Below the pieces are notes generated by a model, which was not told the origin of the DNA, ran no database searches, and worked only from the letters and a program-made list of their open reading frames with translations. From assembly GCA_016786525.1 (NCBI GenBank), contig JAEUVW010000289.1:1-10052 (forward strand): a stretch of 10,052 bases of DNA, written 5' to 3'. How positions within the stretch are numbered: position 1 is the first letter of the stretch; each line of letters begins with the position of its first letter. This DNA is from Chitinophagaceae bacterium. GTDB taxonomy: Bacteria; Bacteroidota; Bacteroidia; Chitinophagales; Chitinophagaceae. Made by a program: the position numbers and the translations under genes. Shown in pieces: positions 1 through 10,052 of the stretch.

Positions 1-2
1 AA

Positions 3-101
3 GATAATAAAATGAGTATTGCAACTTTATGGAAGGATGGTGTTGTTTCTGCAGTGCCGGATGGATGGATAGTTAATTCGGTTTATGTAACCAATAAGTA
101 A
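3..101 (+). CDS. C-terminal fragment of an unidentified protein, or a 29-aa small ORF
   Basis: The frame is open from the left edge to a TAA at 99-101, giving 32 readable residues. If it starts at the ATG at 12-14 it is a 29-residue peptide, but it may equally be the tail of a gene that begins outside the window. It does not resemble the end of RpoB, the usual neighbour upstream of rpoC. The stretch WKDGVVSAVPDGWIVNSVYV recalls one unit of the WKNG...DG...NSIYV tandem-repeat proteins found in many Bacteroidota; this is recalled from family style and is unverified. Base composition of 1-142 is about 30% GC against about 53% in a sampled part of rpoC, which hints at a transferred or decaying segment. 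No function can be assigned. The stop lies 41 bases before the rpoC start. Confidence 0.4.
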   Translation, partial: DNKMSIATLWKDGVVSAVPDGWIVNSVYVTNK

Positions 102-142
102 AAGTGACAATTGTAATTTTTTAAAAATACACTCTCAATAAT

Positions 143-4465
<4,323 letters not shown>

Positions 4466-4481
4466 TATTGAAATTTCAATA
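4466..4481. repeat. Perfect 16-nt palindrome abutting the rpoC stop
   Basis: TATTGAAATTTCAATA equals its own reverse complement and begins at the base directly after the rpoC TAG. It is AT-rich, so as an RNA hairpin it would be weak. It could help fold the 3' end ahead of the terminator, be a symmetrical protein-binding site, or be chance. The palindrome is certain; a function is not. Confidence 0.5.
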
Positions 4482-4483
4482 GT

Positions 4484-4520
4484 AAAAGGCCGCTGTAGTG
4501 ATACAGCGGCCTTTTGTTTT
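4484..4520 (+). terminator. Rho-independent terminator of rpoC
   Basis: A perfect 14-bp stem (4484-4497 with 4502-4515, AAAAGGCCGCTGTA) closes a 4-nt loop GTGA. The right arm ends in TTTT and is followed by GTTTT, giving the U-rich tail on the plus strand. Because the left arm starts with AAAA, the minus-strand transcript would also end its stem in U's. The hairpin may therefore stop transcription from the convergent peptidase gene, whose stop lies about 165 bases away. Confidence 0.88.
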
Positions 4521-4531
4521 AGGCTTGATCG

Positions 4532-4554
4532 GTGGATAAATATCCACTTTATTT
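4532..4554 (+). terminator. Weak second hairpin, possible backup terminator
   Basis: GTGGATA (4532-4538) and TATCCAC (4541-4547) form a perfect 7-bp inverted repeat with two bases between them; as RNA it would close as 6 bp with a 4-nt loop. TTTATTT follows on the plus strand. The short AT-containing stem makes it much weaker than the hairpin just upstream, so it could act as a backup terminator for rpoC or mean nothing. Confidence 0.35.
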
Positions 4555-4625
4555 ACGGTCGGGGAAGCGTCAGTGCTTCATCTCCGCTGCGCGTATTTTC
4601 CCTGCAAGGAGGAAGAGTGGCGCTG

Positions 4626-4672
4626 CTTCAGGTTTTGCGTCTTTGTGTCTTTGCGTGCTGTAGTGCCTGAAG
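4626..4672. repeat. Three tandem octamers flanked by a 7-bp inverted repeat
   Basis: TTTGCGTC (4634-4641), TTTGTGTC (4642-4649) and TTTGCGTG (4650-4657) are three near-identical 8-base units in tandem. They are flanked by CTTCAGG (4626-4632) and its exact reverse complement CCTGAAG (4666-4672). The element sits between the convergent rpoC and peptidase genes, ending 9 bases from the peptidase stop. Similar CTTTGCGTCTTTG strings are, from memory, scattered through intergenic DNA of many bacteria, so it may be a copy of a dispersed non-coding repeat. A role in the peptidase mRNA 3' end is possible, but there is no clear U-tract. Confidence 0.55.
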
Positions 4673-4681
4673 AGGTCATGC

Positions 4682-6415
4682 CTAATCGATCCGGAACACC
4701 GGATACCTCATATACTCAGGCTCCTGGTAAACAGAATGCTGGTAGATGAATTCCAGCTGTGCATGCCCGTCTGCAGCAAACTTTGGATCGGTTTTCTTTT
4801 TGTCTTCCAGCAGGGATCGGAGTTGCGGATCGGAAAGCAGCAGCTGCGCCGCTTCATCTTCAAATACATAATCGCTGAAATGCTCTTTTTGCTGCAGGAT
4901 CGCGTCAAAGAAATTCCACGCAAAAAAAGCATCGGGTGCATTGGGTTCAAGGGTTTCTATTAAATACCGTTTGGCCTTTTGTTGCACCGGGATCAGGTAA
5001 TCCCCTCGTAACAGTTTTACTTTTTCCTTCCTTGTTTCAAATTGCACCTTACTGTGCAGGTAATGCCCTTCGTATGGTTTTTTACTGGTTTCGTAATCTG
5101 TGATCCGGTACACTGTCAGCTCCATCACCGTATCTTTTTCCAGTAAGATCATGTCAACCCGGTTGATGCGCAGGTTCTGCACCGCATCCTGCCAGCCTTG
5201 CGGCAACACATAGTACCGGGGGGCTTTAGCCGTTTGGGTAGCTGCGTATTTGTCGTAGAAAGGTACTGTTTTCGTGTAGGGTTTATTCCGGTCATAATAA
5301 AGCCGTGGCTGCCCGGATACCGCACTGGGCTTGTACGCTGCTTCGTAGCCTTTGAATACGATATCGGATTTCAATGAAGTATCTACCTTCCAGTCAATCG
5401 TAAATTCATCCCGTTCCTGCATGGCCTTCCATTCCAGCTCACGTACCCCTTTGATCTCTTCCTGGTGTCCTGCGGCAAAGTCAATAAAAGTACGCATCAG
5501 TTCATAAGTGGCCGCAACCCTGTCTTTGTAAGGCTTCAGCATATGGGTTTCCGGTACAAAAGCAAAAGTGCGGAACAGTGCCGCATAGCCGCTGGTAAAA
5601 CGGGGTGGCTCGTAAAATTGTTCCCAGCCTTTGTCCGGGGTGTTTCCCCAATGATTCACATAAGGTACCAGGTCATAACCTTTTCCCTTCATGACCTCGT
5701 ACAGGCCAGGTTCAAATACGTTTTTCAGGTATTTGCCCATAAAGTAGCCCTGCTTTTTGGAATTGGGGGTGAGCAGCGTCATCACATGCTGGTAATCTGC
5801 GCCGTTGCTGACATGGTTGTCGATAAAAATATCCGGGCCCAGCGTGCGGAACAGGCGCACCAGGTTGCGTGTCTCTTGCGCATCCATTTTGATAAAATCC
5901 CGGTTCAGGTCCAGGTTTTGCGCACTGCCCCTGAAGCCATAGACTTCAGGCCCGTTTTGATTGGCACGGCTGTAACTGCCGCGGTTCAGCATACCCCCTA
6001 CATTAAACACCGGAATGACGGCCAGCACCACATTGTCGGGAATATTGACCTTTCCCCCTGCCGCGTCCCGCAACAGCATCATACTTGCGTCAATACCGTC
6101 CGGTTCTCCGGGGTGAATGCCATTGTTGATCAGGATGATGATTTTGTTCTTCTGTTGCCACTCGTTTACGGTAAAGTGCCCGTCTTTGCTGTAATAGACC
6201 ACATGCAGCGGATGTCCTGCATCGGTACCTCCCGCTGTTTGCATGTTGATCTCGGGGTAGGCCGTATCCAGCTGTTCATAGAAACGGATCAAGGCTGCGT
6301 AGTCCGTTGTTTGTTTGCCTTTTGACTGCTCGAATACGGTGGAAAAGGATTGTGCGGCACCGGGATGTGTGCTGAAAGCCAGGAAGGCTGCAAGAGTGGG
6401 AAAAATCTTTTTCAT
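4682..6415 (-). CDS. Secreted M14-type zinc carboxypeptidase-like protein
   Basis: The 577-residue protein starts with a signal peptide (MKKIFPTLAAFLAFSTHPGA, cleavage likely near residues 21-22), so it acts outside the cytoplasm. The M14 fold is recognised by its ordered active site. H101 and E104 in HPGEPDG, and H201 in DNHVSNGADYQH, would bind zinc. N171-R172 in LDLNRD would bind the substrate carboxylate, and E289 in VPETHMLK would be the catalytic glutamate. All are present, so activity is plausible, but substrate and true exo- or endopeptidase character are unknown. Residues about 330-577 lie outside the catalytic core; the PDAFFAWNFFDAILQQKE block and the C-terminal RYPVFR resemble the tail of related Bacteroidota M14 proteins. 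No T9SS tail or lipobox is seen. The frame stays open 67 codons upstream of this ATG, but that extension gives no plausible protein and runs across the neighbour's terminator. The gene converges on rpoC and has its own upstream gap. Confidence 0.92.
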   Translation of the reverse strand: MKKIFPTLAAFLAFSTHPGAAQSFSTVFEQSKGKQTTDYAALIRFYEQLDTAYPEINMQTAGGTDAGHPLHVVYYSKDGHFTVNEWQQKNKIIILINNGIHPGEPDGIDASMMLLRDAAGGKVNIPDNVVLAVIPVFNVGGMLNRGSYSRANQNGPEVYGFRGSAQNLDLNRDFIKMDAQETRNLVRLFRTLGPDIFIDNHVSNGADYQHVMTLLTPNSKKQGYFMGKYLKNVFEPGLYEVMKGKGYDLVPYVNHWGNTPDKGWEQFYEPPRFTSGYAALFRTFAFVPETHMLKPYKDRVAATYELMRTFIDFAAGHQEEIKGVRELEWKAMQERDEFTIDWKVDTSLKSDIVFKGYEAAYKPSAVSGQPRLYYDRNKPYTKTVPFYDKYAATQTAKAPRYYVLPQGWQDAVQNLRINRVDMILLEKDTVMELTVYRITDYETSKKPYEGHYLHSKVQFETRKEKVKLLRGDYLIPVQQKAKRYLIETLEPNAPDAFFAWNFFDAILQQKEHFSDYVFEDEAAQLLLSDPQLRSLLEDKKKTDPKFAADGHAQLEFIYQHSVYQEPEYMRYPVFRID

Positions 6416-6509
6416 GTTTATGATCTCGGCCACCAAGATACTTAAAGTAAAGATGATCCTGTGCTTGGCCGGCACAAACATGGCCGGGCCGTATGTTCGT
6501 TTTCCTGGC

Positions 6510-6544
6510 AAAAAAAAGAGACTGCCCCGTAAGGGCAGTCTCTT
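6510..6544 (-). terminator. Rho-independent terminator of the surface-protein gene
   Basis: Read on the minus strand, a perfect 12-bp stem (AAGAGACTGCCC, arms 6533-6544 and 6516-6527) closes a 5-nt loop. The transcript then continues into a run of U's, from the eight A's at 6510-6517 on the plus strand. It starts 19 bases after the stop of the large surface protein and about 95 bases before the peptidase start, so it should separate these two co-directional genes. The remaining 6416-6509 is the peptidase leader; no convincing promoter could be fixed in it. Confidence 0.88.
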
Positions 6545-6563
6545 GATACAGAAGGGAGCTGTA

Positions 6564-9500
6564 TTATTTTGTGGTCTTGATGATCCGCTGCTGGTGCAGT
6601 ATTTCCTCTTTGTCACTCAGGATCAGCAGGTAGACACCATCAGCATAGTTGCTGAGGTCGATTGCTTTGGCATCCTGTATCCTCAGTACTGTTTTGCCGG
6701 ATACATCCTTTACCTCGACACCGACCGCTACCGGGCTTTCAATATAGACCTTCGAAGTCGTAGGGTTAGGATAGATCCTGATCCGGTCTTCGACATTTGT
6801 GGCGATACTGAGTTCGTCGTCCATTGCTTCCAGCGGCAGCGAAGTGCCGATGCAGCTGTTGGTTCCGGTCACCCGTACCTTGTACACACCTTTTTTGGTA
6901 ATGGTATAATACTGGCTGTTTGCACCGGTGATATCCAGTCCATTCCGTATCCACTGGTAAGAAGAGAATGTTGTTGTTCCCAGCACATTGCCCGAACGAC
7001 TGATCAAAGGATCGGGGGACGGGAGTATAGTTACCGTAACCGGTGCCGATACTGCTACACAGCCGTCTGAAGTTCTGACTTTCACCCTGTAGGTGCCGGA
7101 TGCGGTGACGTGCTGCGCACTGTCTACCCAGCCTGCCAGTGTTGTGCCTCCACGCGTCCATTCATAACTGTACATATCCTTGTTTGCCTCCAGCCATACA
7201 CCGTCTTCGGCGCAGGCAGTGGTACCGCCGGGAGCTGTCAGCACCGCGGCAGGTGTGGGGTTTACGATGATACGGATCGTACGGGATACCGCCGGGCAGG
7301 CAGAGCTGCCATCCGTAGCGGTAACGGTGTAGTAGCCCGAGGTATTCACTGTATAAAAGCTGGATGTAGCGCCGGGGATATTCACATTGTCTTTGCGCCA
7401 CTGGTAACTGACACCGGCTTTGCTGGCACTGGCGGAAAGGTTGAGTGAAGTGCCTGAGCAGATGATGCTGTCTGCAGGTTTGAGCAAGCTTACGGAATAG
7501 CCGGGATCATTAGCCAGCAGCCTGACCTGGTTTGAATAGCCGGGACAGGGAGAAAGAGCAGAAGTGATTCTGACCACATAAGTGCCCGCCTGCGTAGCCG
7601 TCATATCGCTAAACTTCCATCCCGGTACGACTACGCCATCCAGCATCCAGTCGTACACAGCACCACTGTAGTTGGTTGCTGTGAATTTTACGCTGTCTCC
7701 CAGGCAGAAGGTAACAGGACTGGAAGTCGGGTAAATGGTCACCGGAGGATGCGGCGTGAACTCGGGGATCAAAAATGATGGCGTAAAGGCTGTATCGCTG
7801 GTATTGGCGCAGATCACAGCCAGGCGGTACTCGTAGCCGGTCAGGGTGTCCGCAGAGAGTACGGTATCCGTAGCCCCGGCTACAGGATTCCATGCCGGTA
7901 AAGGCGCGGACAGTGACTTACGATGCCATTGGTATTGAATGCCCGGTACCAGGGAAATGGTCGCTCCGATATTGGTCAGCTTCAGCTGCTTGCCCGGGCA
8001 GTATTGGGTACCCGATGGGTTATCGCCCACTATGGTGCCTGCAGCAGGAGAACCTTCGCAAGGCCTGTAGTTCATATTGATGTCGTCGAACGCCACACCT
8101 TCGTAGGTATAGGTAGTGGTGGGGTTATTGCCTGATTTGCGGAAACCGAGGTAATACACGCCGTCCGTTGCGACTGTAACTACGGTATCCAGTCGCAGGA
8201 AGGTGTTGTTCTTGATCAGCCTGTAGTTGGCGACCACGGAGGTCATACCCGAGATGGACTGGCTTTTACCGATGTAGACACCCATCTTGGCTGTAGCGCC
8301 GGAACTGTACGCGGCCAGGTAATTGAAAGACAAGTCGTAGGTATAGCCTGCTTTCAGGTTCAGGCCGGGTGTAAACCAGTAGTTGTCTTCGGACTTAGAA
8401 TCGGGGGAGCCCAGGTAGTAGCCGCCGATCAGGAAGTTCTTACCCCCCGGTGTGGTGCTCTTGTATGGGCCACCTATCGTACCATTGGCACAAACGTACC
8501 AGCCATCATAATAGTAGTCTCCCCAAATTGTTGCATCGCTGCACAGCGGTACTTCACCCGGGGCCGTACTTTCAAAGTCCTCTTTGTACGGCATATCCTG
8601 GCCACCCACATTGATCCGGAATGCCGGTGTGGTGTCTGAAAGGCCGCTTGCCGCACAGGTCACCACAGCCTTGTACCAGACGGTGGAGGTGAGGGGATCG
8701 GTAGTATAAGGTCGTGTACTTCCGCCTGTGGCAGTGAAGCTGCCTGCCGCACTGTTGGACCACAGCCATTCGTAGCTGAGTCCTGTAGCCAGTGTGCCTC
8801 CTTTAAGATCCAGTATAGCCGTAGATCCGGAAGCGCAGACGCGTGCGGGGTCCGATACGATGGTGCCGGCAGCGACCTTACCGGAGCATGCCGGTACTTC
8901 CTGCAGCCCGATATCGTCTATTGCCACGCCATTGCCCCAGTTGGACTGCGACTTCTGGAAGCCGATATAGAAGTTTCCGGAAGCCGTTGGTGTAAACTGT
9001 ACTTTAAACTCTTTATAGGTTTTGGTGGTTGTTGTGAAGGACGATCCCAGCGGGATGGTCATCGCTGAGGCTGTCTGGCTGCTACCCATATAGGTGCCCA
9101 GGCTATAGGTACAACCGGGTTCCCCGTCGGTCTGGTACCAATAAGTCAACTGGTACAGTTTGCCGGCTGTAAACGAGATAGCCGGGGTAAACCAGTATTC
9201 ATAAGGGCTGCCGCTCCAGAGTCCGAGGTCCGAACCTCCGAGCAGGTATTTGCTGCCGCCGGGGGTATGGTTGTCCAGCGCGGCACCTGACCAGGAGGAG
9301 ATCGGAGTGCCCATCAGGGTCCAGGCCCAGGTATCGCCGAAGGAATAAGTATAGGATGCGCAGGGCATATTTGTTCCCGGCCTTCCGCTCTCAAAGGTTT
9401 CGATGTAAGGAGGGATAATGGCGCCAACATCTACTTTGACAATAGTGGAGTAAGTGGTATCTGTTCCGGATCCGAGTGTACAGCGGCTCACACAGCGGAA

Positions 9501-10052
9501 GTATTTGCCGGTAGATATGGTACCCGTACTCAGCACCGGCGATGCGCTTGCTGCGCTGATCGGGCTGAGCAGCGTGCCGGAGGCATCGCATTCCCACCAC
9601 TGGAACTCCAGTTTGGCAACTTTCGGTAAGGCTGAAAGAGACAAGGTTACGCTGCCCGGACTACACAGCATGGTGGGAGAGATAGAGGCCAGTCCTCCTG
9701 AAGCGGGTTTACCCGAGCAGGGGGGCAGTTCATTGATACCGATATCATCAATGGCCATGCCGTAACCATAATTGCCTTTTACATAAATGCCGAAATAATA
9801 AGTGCCGTCTGTTGTAGGGGTATAGGTCGCAGAGGTCTGCTCGTAACTTGTATTGCTGGGGATAAAGTCTGCTGACAGTGGCGACATGGCTGCATCGGTC
9901 TGCGCCTTGCCCACATAGGAACCCAATTCGAATACATCCCAGGGTGAACCGTCGGGCAGGTACCAGTAAGAAAATTCATAAGTAGACCCGGCTTTCAAAG
10001 CAATACCCGGGGTAAACCAAAAGTCTTTGATGCCGCTGTACACCGTAAGGCC
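6564..10052 (-). CDS. Giant modular T9SS surface protein, 5' end outside window
   Basis: The last 1162 residues of a larger protein are visible, numbered here from the first whole codon at the right edge. The frame is open at the edge, and the first residues (GLTVYSGIKDFWFTPG) match the middle of a repeat module, so the GTG at 10043 is internal. From the N-side come a partial jelly-roll-like domain with Ig-like partner (1-213), a full pair (214-487) and a third pair (488-765). Four Ig-like domains (766-1076) and a T9SS type A sorting domain (about 1088-1162) follow. The jelly-roll units share FES near the start, WFTP, AG.TY.L, G.Y.GK.Q and a closing A(I/F)DDI. They resemble the cleaved-adhesin/MAM-like beta-sandwiches of Bacteroidota adhesins. 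No enzyme motif is visible, so adhesion or glycan binding is the likely role (inferred). Export would use Sec and then T9SS, with a signal peptide beyond the window. A terminator follows the stop. Confidence 0.95.
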   Translation of the reverse strand, partial: GLTVYSGIKDFWFTPGIALKAGSTYEFSYWYLPDGSPWDVFELGSYVGKAQTDAAMSPLSADFIPSNTSYEQTSATYTPTTDGTYYFGIYVKGNYGYGMAIDDIGINELPPCSGKPASGGLASISPTMLCSPGSVTLSLSALPKVAKLEFQWWECDASGTLLSPISAASASPVLSTGTISTGKYFRCVSRCTLGSGTDTTYSTIVKVDVGAIIPPYIETFESGRPGTNMPCASYTYSFGDTWAWTLMGTPISSWSGAALDNHTPGGSKYLLGGSDLGLWSGSPYEYWFTPAISFTAGKLYQLTYWYQTDGEPGCTYSLGTYMGSSQTASAMTIPLGSSFTTTTKTYKEFKVQFTPTASGNFYIGFQKSQSNWGNGVAIDDIGLQEVPACSGKVAAGTIVSDPARVCASGSTAILDLKGGTLATGLSYEWLWSNSAAGSFTATGGSTRPYTTDPLTSTVWYKAVVTCAASGLSDTTPAFRINVGGQDMPYKEDFESTAPGEVPLCSDATIWGDYYYDGWYVCANGTIGGPYKSTTPGGKNFLIGGYYLGSPDSKSEDNYWFTPGLNLKAGYTYDLSFNYLAAYSSGATAKMGVYIGKSQSISGMTSVVANYRLIKNNTFLRLDTVVTVATDGVYYLGFRKSGNNPTTTYTYEGVAFDDINMNYRPCEGSPAAGTIVGDNPSGTQYCPGKQLKLTNIGATISLVPGIQYQWHRKSLSAPLPAWNPVAGATDTVLSADTLTGYEYRLAVICANTSDTAFTPSFLIPEFTPHPPVTIYPTSSPVTFCLGDSVKFTATNYSGAVYDWMLDGVVVPGWKFSDMTATQAGTYVVRITSALSPCPGYSNQVRLLANDPGYSVSLLKPADSIICSGTSLNLSASASKAGVSYQWRKDNVNIPGATSSFYTVNTSGYYTVTATDGSSACPAVSRTIRIIVNPTPAAVLTAPGGTTACAEDGVWLEANKDMYSYEWTRGGTTLAGWVDSAQHVTASGTYRVKVRTSDGCVAVSAPVTVTILPSPDPLISRSGNVLGTTTFSSYQWIRNGLDITGANSQYYTITKKGVYKVRVTGTNSCIGTSLPLEAMDDELSIATNVEDRIRIYPNPTTSKVYIESPVAVGVEVKDVSGKTVLRIQDAKAIDLSNYADGVYLLILSDKEEILHQQRIIKTTK
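6567..6791 (-). other. T9SS type A C-terminal sorting domain
   Basis: Visible residues about 1088-1162, the last 75 of the protein. It has the hallmarks of the type A signal read by the Por/type IX translocon: IYPNPTTSKVYIES, then VKDVSGKTVL, DLSNYADGVYLLIL, and an ending in RIIKTTK. In this family the domain directs passage through the outer membrane and is normally removed on export. It shows that the organism has a T9SS, which is confined largely to Bacteroidota. Confidence 0.92.
6825..7757 (-). repeat. Four Ig-like domains before the secretion tail
   Basis: Visible residues 766-1076. Four units of roughly 65-85 residues share a (Y)xW...G...G core and a G(T/Y/V)Y.V.(V/I) strand near the end. 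The first three each have two cysteines 51-54 residues apart (783/836, 865/919, 947/998), fitting one intradomain disulfide each after export. The fourth is shorter and keeps only the second cysteine (1067). Such domains usually act as spacers lifting the functional modules from the cell surface; that role is inferred. Confidence 0.8.
7758..8591 (-). repeat. Composite module 3: divergent jelly-roll plus Ig-like domain
   Basis: Visible residues 488-765, 278 residues. The landmarks are PYKEDFES, NYWFTPGLNLKAG, YYLGFRKS, VAFDDINMNYRPCEGS, YCPGKQLKLT and IQYQWHRK. Compared with modules 1 and 2 it has a short extra TTTYTYEG segment before the AFDDI motif and a changed linker, so it is the most diverged of the three. 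Confidence 0.82.
8592..9413 (-). repeat. Composite module 2: complete jelly-roll plus Ig-like domain
   Basis: Visible residues 214-487, 274 residues. The jelly-roll-like part runs from PYIETFES through YWFTPAISFTAG to VAIDDIGLQEVPACSGK. The Ig-like part contains AAGTIVSDPARVCASGS, LSYEWLWS and VWYKAVVTC. It is closest to module 1 in protein sequence. The nucleotide sequences differ at many silent sites, so the duplication is not recent. Confidence 0.85.
9414..10052 (-). repeat. Composite module 1 (partial): jelly-roll end plus Ig-like domain
   Basis: Visible residues 1-213. The jelly-roll part is cut by the window edge and runs from DFWFTPG to MAIDDIGINELPPCSGK. The Ig-like partner follows, with LCSPGSVTLSLS, FQWWECDASG and YFRCVSRC, and ends at the junction to PPYIETFES. 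The domain order is the same as in modules 2 and 3. Confidence 0.8.

Noticed and set aside
114..121. TAATTTTT before rpoC as a promoter -7 box
   Set aside because: It matches TAnnTTTG except at the last base, but it lies in an AT-rich run where chance matches are expected and no -33 element is properly spaced.
4466..4681. A small plus-strand gene after rpoC, where a DUF3467 gene often follows in Bacteroidota
   Set aside because: No suitable frame is present; the stretch holds terminator hairpins and repeats only.
6433..6440. TATCTTGG on the minus strand as a Bacteroidota -7 box for the peptidase
   Set aside because: It matches TAnnTTTG at all but one position, but no TTTG element lies at the proper distance upstream and the leader would be very short.
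6416..6616. A 67-codon N-terminal extension of the peptidase, starting at 6616
   Set aside because: The internal ATG at 6415 is followed at once by a clear signal peptide. The extension is low-quality sequence that runs through the neighbour's terminator and overlaps its 3' end.
5465..7070. Plus-strand open frames 5465-6325 and 6315-7070
   Set aside because: They are antisense to the peptidase and the surface protein; the second crosses the intergenic terminator, and neither gives a recognisable protein.
10041..10043. GTG at 10043 as the start of the surface protein
   Set aside because: The frame continues open to the window edge and the residues around it match the middle of a repeat module, so this is an internal valine.

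Overview
The window comes from a Bacteroidota genome, most likely a member of the Chitinophagaceae or a close relative. The evidence is a Bacteroidota-style RNA polymerase beta' subunit, A/T-rich leaders without Shine-Dalgarno boxes, and a very large surface protein ending in a type IX secretion (T9SS) sorting domain. Coding GC is about 53% in a sampled stretch of rpoC; the first 142 bases are only about 30% GC. The family placement is inferred from protein style, not from any search.

Layout, left to right. (1) Bases 1-142 are an AT-rich leader holding the last 32 codons of a reading frame that ends at 101. Its peptide is not the end of RpoB, which would be the usual upstream neighbour of rpoC. 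(2) rpoC (143-4465, +) is complete and intact. It is followed by a perfect 16-nt palindrome, a strong intrinsic terminator and a second weak hairpin. (3) The convergent gap (4466-4681) also holds three tandem 8-nt repeats flanked by a 7-bp inverted repeat. (4) A secreted M14-type zinc carboxypeptidase-like protein (4682-6415, -) converges on rpoC. (5) A short gap (6416-6563) carries a minus-strand terminator. (6) The last 3.5 kb (6564-10052, -) are the 3' part of a giant multidomain surface protein whose 5' end lies beyond the right edge.

Functionally the window joins a housekeeping transcription gene to two exported proteins. The surface protein is built from tandem composite modules (jelly-roll-like beta-sandwich plus Ig-like domain), then a run of Ig-like domains and a T9SS tail. 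It would be carried through the outer membrane and either anchored to the surface or released. The peptidase has an ordinary signal peptide and no T9SS tail, so periplasmic or outer-membrane-associated action is more likely. The terminator between these two co-directional genes suggests separate transcription.

No RNA gene, CRISPR array, transposase or clear phage gene is visible. Nothing here amounts to a convincing new system. The best second-look items are the foreign-looking AT-rich fragment before rpoC, the octamer/inverted-repeat element in the convergent gap, and the modular architecture of the surface protein.
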